64,000 nucleotides of DNA from Ptiloglossa arizonensis (taxonomy: Eukaryota > Arthropoda > Insecta > Hymenoptera > Colletidae): contig NW_027478863.1 in NCBI RefSeq assembly GCF_051014685.1, forward strand, positions 1 through 64,000, in the 5' to 3' direction. Positions 27,224 through 41,167 of the stretch are shown one piece after another (position 1 is the first letter of the stretch; each line of letters starts with the position of its first letter). The notes beneath the pieces are model-generated. The model saw only the letters and a program-made list of their open reading frames with translations. It was not told the DNA's origin and searched no databases. The position numbers and the translations under genes are program-made.

Positions 27224-28335
27224 TAAAGTATAACGTATAACGCATATCGTATAACGTATAACATATAACGAATAACGTAAAACGCATAACGTATAACGTA
27301 TGACGTATAACGTATAACGTATAACGTATAACGTATAACGTATAACGTATAACGTATGACGTATAACGTATAACGTATAACGTATGACGTATAACGTATA
27401 ACGTATAACGTATAACGTATAACGTATAACGTATGACCTATGACGTATAACGTATAACGTATAAAGTATAACGTATAACGTATAACGTATAACGTATAAC
27501 GTATAACGTATATCGAATATCGTAAAACGTATAACGTATAACGTATAACGTATAACGTGTAACGAAGTACGTATAACGAATAACGTATAACGTATATCGT
27601 ATAACGTACATCTTATAACGTATAACGTACAACGTATAACGTATAACGTATAACGTGTAACGTACAACGTATAACGTATAACGTATAACGTATACCGTAT
27701 AACGTATAACGTATAACGTATAACCTATAACGTATAACATGTAATGTATAACGTATAACGTATAACGTATAACGTATAACGTATAACGTATAACGTATAA
27801 CGTATAACGTATAACGTATAACGTATAACGTATAACGTATAACGTATAACGTATAACGTATGACATGTAATGTATAACGTATAACGTATAATGTATAACG
27901 TATAACGTATAACGTATAACGTATAACGTATAACGTGTAACGAAGTACGTATAACGAATAACGTATAACGTATATCGTATAACGTACAACTTATAACGTA
28001 TAACGTACAACGTATAACGTATAACGTACAACGTATTACGTACAACGTATAACGTATAACGTATAACGAATATCGTACAACGTATAACGCATAACGTATA
28101 ACGTATAACGTATAACGTATAACGCATAACGTATAACGTATAACGTATAACGTATAACGTATAACGTATAACGCATAACGTATAACGTATAACGTATAAC
28201 CTATGACGTATAACGTATAACGTATAACGTATAACGTATAACGTATAACGTATAACGTATAACGTATAACGTATAACGTATAACGTATAACGTATAACGT
28301 ATAACGTATAACGTATAACGTATGACATGTAATGT
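27224..28335 (+). repeat. Family A-like block (M5 to A2G/C4T) after E3
   Basis: Starts with M5 at 27224 and follows the order seen in copy A after 1730: A2G unit, G5C/A2G pair, C4A unit, the A3T/T6A/A3T cluster with a T1A unit (near 27508), an M2 start, then the T1C+A3T+G5T unit near 27609. It ends near the A2G+G5A+A7G unit at 28321. An ordered family A segment is thus embedded between family E and G sequence. Confidence 0.8.
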
Positions 28336-31300
28336 TTAACGTATAACGTACAACGTATAACGTATAACGTATAACCTATAACGTATAACGTATAACGTAT
28401 AACGTATAACGTATAACGTATAACGTATAACGTATAACGTATAACGTATAACGTATAACGTATAACGTATAACGTATAACGTACAACGTTTAACGTATCA
28501 CGTTTAACGTATTACGAATAACGTATAACGTATAACGCATAACGTATAACGTATAACGTATAACGTATAACGCATAACGTATAACGTATAACGTATAACG
28601 TATAACGTATAACGTATAACGTATAACGTATAACGTATAACGTATAACGTATAATGAATAGCGTATAACGTATAACGTATAACGTACAACGTATAACGTA
28701 TCACGTTTACCGTATTACGAATAACGTATAAAGTATAACATATAACGTATAACCTATCACGTATAACGTATAACGTATAACGTATAACGTATAACGTATA
28801 ACGTATAACGTATAACGTATAACGTATAATGTATAACGTATAACATGTAACGTGTAGCGTATAACGTACAACGTATAACGTATAACGTATAACGTATAAC
28901 GTATAACGTATAACATGTAACGTACAACGTATAACGTATACCGTATAACGTATAACTAATAACGTATAACGTATAACGCATAACGTATAACGTATAACGT
29001 ATAACGTATAACGTATAAAGTATAACACATAACGTATAACGTATAACATGTAATGTATAACGTATAACGTATAATGTATAACGTATAACGTATAACGTAT
29101 AACGTATAACGTATAACGTGTAACGAAGTACGTATAACGAATAACGTATAACGTATATCGTATAACGTACAACTTATAACGTATAACGTACAACGTATAA
29201 CGTATAACGTACAACGTATTACGTACAACGTATAACGTATAACGTATAACGAATATCGTATAACGTATAACGCATAACGTATAACGTATAACATGTAATG
29301 TATAACGTATAACGTATAACGTATAACGTATAACGTATAACGTATAACCTATGACGTATAACGTGTAACGAAGTACGTATAACGAATAACGTATAACGTA
29401 TATCGTATAACGTACAACTTATAACGTATAACGTACAACGTATAACGTATAACGTATAACGTATAACGTATAATGAATAACGTATAACGTATAACGTATA
29501 ACGTACAACGTATAACGTATCACGTTTAACGTATTACGAATAACGTATAACGTATAACGTATAACGTATAACGTATAACGTATAACGTATAACGTATAAC
29601 GTATAACGTATAACGTATAACGCATAACGTATAACGTATAACATGTAATGTATAACGTATAACGTATAACGTATAACGTATAACGTATAACGTATGACCT
29701 ATGACGTATAACGTGTAACGTATAACGTATAACGTATAACGTATAACGTATAACGTATAACGTATAACGTATAACGTATAACGTATAACGTATAACGTAT
29801 AACGTATAACGTATAACGTATAACGTATAACGTATAACGTATATCGTATAACGTACAACTTATAACGTATAACGTATAACGTATAACGTATAACGTATAA
29901 CGTATAACGTATAACGTATAACGTATAAAGTATAACGTATAACGCATATCGTATAACGTATAACATATAACGAATAACGTAAAACGCATAACGTATAACG
30001 TATAACGTATAACGTATAACGTATAACGTATAACGTATAACGTATAATGAATAGCGTATAACGTATAACGTATAACGTACAACGTATAACGTATCACGTT
30101 TAACGTATTACGAATAACGTATAACGTATAACATATAACGTATAACCTATGACGTATAACGTATAACGTATAACGTATAACGTATAACGTATAACGTATA
30201 ACGTATAACGTATAATGTATAACGTATAACATGTAACGTGTAGCGTATAACGTACAACGTATAACGTATAACGTATAACGTATAACGTATAACATGTAAC
30301 GTACAACGTATAACGTATACCGTATAACGTATAACTAATAACGTATAACGTATAACGCATAACGTATAACGTATAACGTATAACGTATAACGTATAACGT
30401 ATAACGTATAACGCATAACGTATAACGTATAACATGTAATGTATAACGTATAACGTATAATGTATAACGTATAACGTATAACGTATAACGTATAACGTAT
30501 AACGTGTAACGAAGTACGTATAACGAATAACGTATAACGTATATCGTATAACGTACAACTTATAACGTATAACGTACAACGTATAACGTATAACGTACAA
30601 CGTATTACGTACAACGTATAACGTATAACGTATAACGAATATCGTATAACGTATAACGCATAACGTATAACGTATAACATGTAATGTATAAGGTATAACG
30701 TATAACGTATAACGTATAACGTATAACGTATAACCTATGACGTATAACGTGTAACGAAGTACGTATAACGATTAACGTATAACGTATATCGTATAACGTA
30801 CAACTTATAACGTATAACGTACAACGTATAACGTATAACGTATAACGTATAACGTATAACGTACAACGTATAACGTATAACGTATAACGTATAACGTATA
30901 ATGAATAACGTATAACGTATAACGTATAACGTACAACGTATAACGTATCACGTTTAACGTATTACGAATAACGTATAACGTATAACGTATAACGTATAAC
31001 GTATAACGTATAACGTATAACGTATAACGTATAACGTATAACGTATAACGTATAACGTATAACGTATAACGTATAACGTATAACGCATAACGTATAACGT
31101 ATAACATGTAATGTATAACGTATAACGTATAACGTATAACGTATAACGTATAACGTATAACGTATAACCTATGACGTATAACGTGTAACGTATAACGTAT
31201 AACGTATAACGTATAACGTATAACGTATAACGTATAACGTATAACGTATAACGTATAACGTATAACGTATAACGTATAACGTATAACGTATAACGTATAA

Positions 31301-31577
31301 CGTATAACGTATAACGTATAACGTATAACGTATAACCTATAACGTATAACGTATAATGAATAGCGTATAACGTATAACGTATAACGTACAACGTATAACG
31401 TATCACGTTTAACGTATTACGAATAACGTATAACGTATAACGTATAACGTATAACGTATAACGTATAACGCATAACGTATAACGTATAACGTATAACGTA
31501 TAACGTATAACGTATAACGTATAACGTATAACGTATAACGTATAACGTATAACGTATAACGTATAACGTATAACGTA
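28336..31577 (+). repeat. Mixed E/G-like block with a 1386-bp internal period
   Basis: The start resembles E: an A7T/A2C marker at 28483, the fourth of a set at 17486, 22470 and 25291. From about 28.7 kb it reads as family G: a G5A unit, a G5C unit, M3 (28827 and 30213, 198 heptamers apart), M2 copies near 29120 and 30505, shortened M2 copies after a G5C/A2G pair near 29365 and 30750, then M6 near 30049 and 31350. It also holds M5 (unit 6 at 29961). The second M2 set includes a T1-A2 variant (CGATTAACG near 30769) seen nowhere else. Confidence 0.75.
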
Positions 31578-34034
31578 TAAAGTATAACGTATAACGCATA
31601 TCGTATAACGTATAACATATAACGAATAACGTAAAACGCATAACGTATAACGTATAACGTATAACGTATAACGTATAACGTATAACGTATAACGTATAAC
31701 GTATAACGTATGACGTATAACGTATAACGTATAACGTATAACGTATAACGTATAACCTATGACGTATAACGTATAACGTATAAAGTATAACGTATAACGT
31801 ATAACGTATAACGTATAACGTATAACGTATAACGTATAACGTATATCGAATATCGTAAAACGTATAACGTATAACGTATAACGTATAACGTGTAACGAAG
31901 TACGTATAACGAATAACGTATAACGTATATCGTATAACGTACATCTTATAACGTATAACGTACAACGTATAACGTATAACGTATAACGTATAACGTACAA
32001 CGTATAACGTATAACGTATAACGTATACCGTATAACGTATAACGTATAACGTATAACGTATAACGTATAACATGTAATGTATAACGTATAACGTATAACG
32101 TATAACGTATAACGTATAACGTATAACGTATAACGTATAACGTATAACGTATAACGTATAACGTATAACGTATAACTTATGACATGTAATGTATAACGTA
32201 TAACGTATAATGTATAACGTATAACGTATAACGTATAACGTATAACGTATAACGTGTAACGAAGTACGTATAACGAATAACGTATAACGTATATCGTATA
32301 ACGTACAACTTATAACGTGTAACGTACAACGTATAACGTATAACGTACAACGTATTACGTACAACGTATAACGTATAACGTATAACGAATATCGTACAAC
32401 GTATAACGCATAACGTATAACGTATAACGTATAACGTATAACGCATAACGTATAACGTATAACGTATAACGTATAACGTATATCGTATAACGTATAACGC
32501 ATAACGTATAACGTATAACGTATAACATATGACGTATAACGTATAACGCATAACGTATAACATATAACGTATAACGTATAACGTATAGCGTATAACGTAT
32601 AACGTATAACGTATAACGTATAACGTATAACGTATAACGTATAACGTATAACGTATAACGTATAACGTATAACGTATAACGTATAACGTATAACCTATAA
32701 CGTATAACGTATAACGTATAACGTATAACGTATAAAGTATAACGTATAACGTATAACGTATAACGTATAACGTATAACGTATAACGTATAACGTATAACG
32801 TATAACGTATAACGTATAACGTATGACATGTAATGTATAACGTATAACGTATAATGTATAACGTATAACGTATAACGTATAACGTATAACGTATAACGTA
32901 TAACGTATAACGCATAACGTATAACGTATAACGTATAACCTATGACGTATAACGTATAACGTATAACGCATAGCGTACAACGTATAACGTATCACGTATA
33001 ACGTATTACGAATAACGTATAACGTATGACGTATAACGTATAACGTACAACGTATAACGTATCACGTTTAACGTATTACGAATAACGTATAACGTATAAC
33101 GTATAACGTATAACGTATAACGTATAACGTATAACGTATAACGTATAACGTATAATGTATAACGTATAACATGTAACGTGTAGCGTATAACGTACAACGT
33201 ATAACGTATAACGTATAACGTATAACGTATAACGTATATCGTATAACGTATAACGTATAACGTATAACATGTAACGTACAACGTATAACGTATACCGTAT
33301 AACGTATAACTAATAACGTATAACTTATAACGCATAACGTATAACGTATAACGTATAACGTATAACGTATAACGTACAACTTATAACGTATAACGTACAA
33401 CGTATAACGTATAACGTACAACGTATTACGTACAACGTATAACGTATAACGTATAACGAATATCGTACAACGTATAACGCATAACGTATAACGTATAACG
33501 CATAACGTATAACGTATAACGTATAACGTATAACGTATAACGTATGACATGTAATGTATAACGTATAACGTATAATGTATAACGTATAACGTATAACCTA
33601 TAACGTATAACGTATAACGTATAACGTGTAACGTATAACGTATGACATGTAATGTATAACGTATAACGTATAATGTATAACGTATAACGTATAACGTATA
33701 ACGTATAACGTATAACGTATAACGTATAACGTATAACGTATAACGTATAACGTATAACGTATAACGTATAACGTATAACGTATAACGTATAACGTATAAC
33801 GTATAACGTATAACGTATAACGTATAACGTATAACGTATAACGTATAACGTATAACGTATAACGTATAGCGTATAACGTATAACGTATAACGTATAACGT
33901 ATAACGTATATCGTATAACGTATAACGTATAACGAATAACGTAAAACGTATAACGCATAATGTATAACGTATAACGTATAACGTATAACGTATAATCTAT
34001 GACGTATAACGTATAACGTATAACGTATAACGTA
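31578..34034 (+). repeat. Family A-like block leading to an L module
   Basis: M5 at 31578, then the A3T/T6A cluster near 31840, M2 near 32260, then the T6C+A3G pair at 32968 (19509 bp, 2787 heptamers, from the pair at 13459), M3 near 33160, and an A-type A3G unit at 33867 before L at 34035. The order is that of family A, but intermediate segments are missing or doubled, so this is a rearranged copy. Confidence 0.78.
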
Positions 34035-34960
34035 TAACTTGTAACGAAAAACGTATAACGAATAACGTAAAACGTATGACGCATTACATGCTACGTATAA
34101 CGTATAACGTTCAACGTATAACCTATGACGTATAACGTATAACTTGTAACGTATAACGTATAACGTATAACGTATAACCTATAACGTATAACGTATAACG
34201 TATAACGTATAACGTATAACGTATAACGTATAACGTATAACGTATAACGTATAACGTATAACGTATATCGTATAACGTATAACGTATAACGTATAACATG
34301 TAACGTACAACGTATAACGTATACCGTATAACGTATAACTAATAACGTATAACGTATAACGCATAACGTATAACGTATAACGTATAACGTATAACGTATA
34401 ACGTATAACGTATAACGCATAACGTATAACGTATAACGTATAACCTATGACGTATAACGTATAACGTATAACGTATAACGTATAACGTATAACGTATAAC
34501 GTATAACGTATAACGTATAACGTATAACGTATAACGTATAACGTATAACGTATTACGTATAACCTATGACGTATAACGTGTAACGTATAACGTATAACGT
34601 ATAACGTATAACGTATAACGTATAACGTATAACGTATAACGTATAACGTATAACGTATAACGTATAAAGTATAACGTATAACGTATAACGTATAAAGTAT
34701 AACGTATAACGTATAACGCATAACGTATAACGTATAACGTATAACCTATGACGTATAACGTATAACGTATAACGTATAACGTATAACGTATAACGTATAA
34801 CGTATAACGTATAACGTATAACGTATAACGTATAACGTATAACGTATAACGTATAAAGTATAACGTATAACGTATAACGTATAACGTATAACGTATAACG
34901 TATAACGCATAACGTATAACGTATAACGTATAACGTATAACGTATAACGTATAACGTATA
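33643..34960 (+). repeat. Segment H1, duplicated at 38.27-39.58 kb
   Basis: The A3G unit (33867), L (34035), C4A unit (34665), G5C unit (34742) and T6C unit (34907) each recur 4620 bp (660 heptamers) downstream. Single-unit fluctuations give local offsets of 4627. It ends between 34907 and 34963, where the T6C unit at 34963 has no partner. H1 has private changes, for example an A2T unit at 34553. It joins family A sequence (left) to family E sequence (right). Confidence 0.83.
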
Positions 34961-36141
34961 ACGCATAACGTATAACGTATAACGTATAACCTATGACGTA
35001 TAACGTATAACGTATAACGTATAACGTATAACGTATAACGTATAACGTATAACGTATAACGTATAACGTATAACGTATAACGTATAACGTATAACCTATG
35101 ACGTATAACGTGTAACGTATAACGTATAACGTATAACGTATAACGTATAACGTGTAACGTATAACGTATAACGTATAACGTATAACGTATAACGTATAAC
35201 GTATAACGTATAACGTATAACGTATAACGTATAAAGTATAACGTATAACGTATAACGTATAACGTATAACGTATAACGTTTAACGTATAACGTACAACGT
35301 ATACCGTATAACGTATAACGTATAACGTATAATGAATAACGTATAACGTATAACGTATAACGTACAACGTTCAACGTATCACGTTTAACGTATTACGAAT
35401 AACGTATAACGTATAACGTATAACCTATGACGTATAACGTGTAACGTATAACGTATAACGTATAACGTATAACGTATAACGTATAACGTATAACGTATAA
35501 CGTATAACGTATAACGTATACCGTATAACGTATAACGTATAACGTATAACGTATAACGTATAACGTATAACGTATAACGTATAACGTATAACGTATAACG
35601 TATAACGTATAACGTATAATGAATAGCGTATAACGTATAACGTATAACGTACAACGTATAACGTATAACGTATAACCTATAACGTATAACGTATAACGTA
35701 TAACGTATAACGTATAACGTATAACGTATAACGTATAACGTATAACGTATAACGTATAACGTATAACGTATATCGTATAACGTATAACGTATAACGTATA
35801 ACATGTAACGTACAACGTATAACGTATACCGTATAACGTATAACTAATAACGTATAACGTATAACGCATAACGTATAACGTTTAACGTATAACGTATAAC
35901 GTATAACGTATAACGTATAACGTATAACGTATAACGCATAACGTATAACGTATAACGTATAACGTATAACGTATAACGTATAATGAATAACGTATAACGT
36001 ATAACGTATAACGTACAACGTATAACGTATCACGTTTAACGTATTACGAATAACGTATAACGTATAACGTATAACGTATAACGTATAACGTATAACGTAT
36101 AACGTATAACGTATAACGTATAACGTATAACGTATAACGTA

Positions 36142-36358
36142 TAACGAATAACGTAAAACGTATAACGCATAATGTATAACGTATAACGTATAACGTATAA
36201 CGTATAACGTATAAACTATGACGTATAACGTATAACGTATAACGTATAACTTGTAACAAAAAACGTATAACGAATAACGTAAAACGTATGACGCATTACA
36301 TGCTACGTATAACGTATAACGTTCAACGTATAACCTATGACGTATAACGTATAACTTG
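36142..36358 (+). repeat. L-containing 217-bp cassette, copy 1 of 3
   Basis: A 31-heptamer segment: T6A, T1A and T6C/C4T units, a C4A+G5C unit (AAACTATG), then an L module whose second unit is G5A+T6A. The same cassette lies at 39628-39844 and 40965-41167. The C4A+G5C and G5A+T6A changes occur together only in these three, so they share a recent common source. Confidence 0.85.
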
Positions 36359-38262
36359 TAACGTATAACGTATAACGTATAACGTATAACCTATAACGTA
36401 TAACGTATAACGTATAACGTATAACGTATAACGTATGACGTATAACGTATAACGTATAACGTATAAAGTATAACGTATAACGTATAACGTATAACGTATA
36501 ACGTATAACGTATAACGTATAACGTATAACGTATAACGTATAGCTTATAACGTATAACCTATAACGTATAACGTATGACGTATAACGTATAACGTATAAC
36601 GTATAACGTATAACGTATGACGTATAACGTATAACGTATAACGTATAACATATAACGTATAACCTATGACGTATAACGTATAACGTATAACGTATAACGT
36701 ATAACGTATAACGTATAACGTATAACGTATAATGTATAACGTATAACATGTAACGTGTAGCGTATAACGTACAACGTATAACGTATAACGTATAACGTAT
36801 AACGTATAACGTATAACGTATAACGTATAACATGTAACGTACAACGTATAACGTATACCGTATAACGTATAACTATTAACGTATAACGTATAACGTATAA
36901 CGCATAACGTATAACGTATAACGTATAACGTATAACGTATAACGTATAACGCATAACGTATAACGTATAACATGTAATGTATAACGTATAACGTATAATG
37001 TATAACGTATAACGTATAACGTATAACGTATAACGTATAACGTGTAACGAAGTACGTATAACGAATAACGTATAACGTATATCGTATAACGTACAACTTA
37101 TAACGTATAACGTACAACGTATAACGTATAACGTATAACGTATAACGTATAATGAATAACGTATAACGTATAACGTATAACGTATAACGTATAATGAATA
37201 GCGTATAACGTATAACGTATAACGTACAACGTATAACGTATAACGTATAACCTATAACGTATAACGTATAACGTATAACGTATAACGTATAACATGTAAT
37301 GTATAACGTATAACGTATAATGTATAACGTATAACGTATAACGTATAACGTATAACGTATAACGTATAACGTGTAACGAAGTACGTATAACGAATAACGT
37401 ATAACGTATATCGTATAACGTACAACTTATAACGTATAACGTACAACGTATAACGTATTACGAATAACGTATAACGTATAACGTATAACCTATGACGTAT
37501 AACGTGTAACGTATAACGTATAACGTATAACGTATAACGTATAACGTATAACGTATAACGTATAACGTATAAGGTATAACGTATAATGTATAACGTGTAA
37601 CGTATAACGTATAACGTATAACGTATAACGTATAACGTATAACGTATAACGTATAACGTATAACGTATAACGTATAACGTATAACGTATAACGTATAACG
37701 TATAATGAATAGCGTATAACGTATAACGTATAACGTACAACGTATAACGTATAACGTATAACCTATAACGTATAACGTATAACGTATAACGTATAACGTA
37801 TAACGTATAACGTATAACGTATAACGTATAACGTATAACGTATAACGAATATCGTACAACGTATAACGCATAACGTATAACGTATAACGTATAACGTATA
37901 ACGCATAACGTATAACGTATAACGTATAACGTATAACGTATAACGTATAACGCATAACGTATAACGTATAACGTATAACCTATGACGTATAACGTATAAC
38001 GTATAACGTATAACGTATAACGTATAACGTATAACGTATAGCGTATAACGTATAACGTATAACGTATAACGTATAACGTATAACGTATAACGTACAACGT
38101 ATAACGTATAACGTACAACGTATTACGTACAACGTATAACGTATAACGTATAACGAATATCGTACAACGTATAACGCATAACGTATAACGTATAACGTAT
38201 AACGTATAACGCATAACGTATAACGTATAACGTATAACGTATAACGTATAACGTATAACGTA

Positions 38263-39580
38263 TAACGTATAACGTATAACGTATGACATGTAATGTATAA
38301 CGTATAACGTATAATGTATAACGTATAACGTATAACGTATAACGTATAACGTATAACGTATAACGTATAACGTATAACGTATAACGTATAACGTATAACG
38401 TATAACGTATAACGTATAACGTATAACGTATAACGTATAACGTATAACGTATAACGTATAACGTATAACGTATAACGTATAACGTATAGCGTATAACGTA
38501 TAACGTATAACGTATAACGTATAACGTATATCGTATAACGTATAACGTATAACGAATAACGTAAAACGTATAACGCATAATGTATAACGTATAACGTATA
38601 ACGTATAACGTATAATCTATGACGTATAACGTATAACGTATAACGTATAACGTATAACTTGTAACGAAAAACGTATAACGAATAACGTAAAACGTATGAC
38701 GCATTACATGCTACGTATAACGTATAACGTTCAACGTATAACCTATGACGTATAACGTATAACTTGTAACGTATAACGTATAACGTATAACGTATAACCT
38801 ATAACGTATAACGTATAACGTATAACGTATAACGTATAACGTATAACGTATAACGTATAACGTATAACGTATAACGTATAACGTATATCGTATAACGTAT
38901 AACGTATAACGTATAACATGTAACGTACAACGTATAACGTATACCGTATAACGTATAACTAATAACGTATAACGTATAACGCATAACGTATAACGTATAA
39001 CGTATAACGTATAACGTATAACGTATAACGTATAACGTATAACGCATAACGTATAACGTATAACGTATAACCTATGACGTATAACGTATAACGTATAACG
39101 TATAACGTATAACGTATAACGTATAACGTATAACGTATAACGTATAACGTATAACGTATAACGTATAACGTATAACGTATAACGTATAACCTATGACGTA
39201 TAACGTGTAACGTATAACGTATAACGTATAACGTATAACGTATAACGTATAACGTATAACGTATAACGTATAACGTATAACGTATAAAGTATAACGTATA
39301 ACGTATAACGTATAACGTATAACGTATAACGTATAACGCATAACGTATAACGTATAACGTATAACCTATGACGTATAACGTATAACGTATAACGTATAAC
39401 GTATAACGTATAACGTATAACGTATAACGTATAACGTATAACGTATAACGTATAACGTATAACGTATAACGTATAAAGTATAACGTATAACGTATAACGT
39501 ATAACGTATAACGTATAACGTATAACGCATAACGTATAACGTATAACGTATAACGTATAACGTATAACGTATAACGTATA
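38263..39580 (+). repeat. Segment H2, copy of H1
   Basis: Second copy of the 33.64-34.96 kb segment at +4620. It contains L at 38655 and the same unusual C4T+G5C unit before it (near 38615, as near 33995 in H1). The sequence after 39583 turns into the L cassette rather than continuing as H1 does. Confidence 0.83.
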
Positions 39581-39627
39581 ACGTATAACGTATAACGTAT
39601 AACGTATAACGTATAACGTATAACGTA

Positions 39628-39844
39628 TAACGAATAACGTAAAACGTATAACGCATAATGTATAACGTATAACGTATAACGTATAACGTATAACGTATAA
39701 ACTATGACGTATAACGTATAACGTATAACGTATAACTTGTAACAAAAAACGTATAACGAATAACGTAAAACGTATGACGCATTACATGCTACGTATAACG
39801 TATAACGTTCAACGTATAACCTATGACGTATAACGTATAACTTG
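39628..39844 (+). repeat. L-containing cassette, copy 2 of 3
   Basis: Identical order to the cassette at 36142, 3486 bp (498 heptamers) away, but joined on the right to an A3C/C4T+T6A segment instead of the G5C run that follows the first copy. Confidence 0.85.
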
Positions 39845-40964
39845 TAACGTATAACGTACAACGTATACCGTATAACGTATAACGTATAACGTATAATGAA
39901 TAACGTATAACGTATAACGTATAACGTACAACGTTCAACGTATCACGTTTAACGTATTACGAATAACGTATAACGTATAACGTATAACCTATGACGTATA
40001 ACGTGTAACGTATAACGTATAACGTATAACGTATAACGTATAACGTATAACGTATAACGTATAACGTATAACGTATAACGTATACCGTATAACGTATAAC
40101 GTATAACGTATAACGTATAACGTATAACGTATAACGTATAACGTATAACGTATAACGTATAACGTATAACGTATAACGTATAACGTATAATGAATAGCGT
40201 ATAACGTATAACGTATAACGTACAACGTATAACGTATAACGTATAACCTATAACGTATAACGTATAACGTATAACGTATAACGTATAACGTATAACGTAT
40301 AACGTATAACGTATAACGTATAACGTATAACGTATATCGTATAACGTATAACGTATAACGTATAACATGTAACGTACAACGTATAACGTATACCGTATAA
40401 CGTATAACTAATAACGTATAACGTATAACGCATAACGTATAACGTATAACGTATAACGTATAACGTATAACGTATAACGTATAACGTATAACGTATAACG
40501 CATAACGTATAACGTATAACGTATAACCTATGACGTATAACGTATAACGTATAACGTATAACGTATAACGTATAACGTATAACGTATAACGTATAACGTA
40601 TAACGTATAACGTATAACGTATAACGTATAACCTATGACGTATAACGTGTAACGTATAACGTATAACGTATAACGTATAACGTATAACGTATAACGTATA
40701 ACGTATAACGTATAAAGTATAACGTATAACGTATAACGTATAACGTATAACGTATAACGTATAACGTATAACGTACAACGTATACCGTATAACGTATAAC
40801 GTATAACGTATAATGAATAACGTATAACGTATAACGTATAACGTACAACGTATAACGTATCACGTTTAACGTATTACGAATAACGTATAACGTATAACGT
40901 ATAACGTATTACGTATAACGTATAACGTATAACGTATAACGTATAACGTATAACGTATAACGTA

Positions 40965-41167
40965 TAACGAATAACGTAAAACGTATAACGCATAATGTAT
41001 AACGTATAACGTATAACGTATAACGTATAACGTATAAACTATGACGTATAACGTATAACGTATAACGTATAACTTGTAACAAAAAACGTATAACGAATAA
41101 CGTAAAACGTATGACGCATTACATGCTACGTATAACGTATAACGTTCAACGTATAACGTATAACTTG
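40965..41167 (+). repeat. L-containing cassette, copy 3 of 3, two heptamers shorter
   Basis: 1337 bp (191 heptamers) after copy 2. L units 13 and 14 (G5C and A2G) are missing, so it is 203 bp instead of 217. About 110 bp downstream is a rare A3T+C4A unit at 41280, shared only with 14211. Confidence 0.84.
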
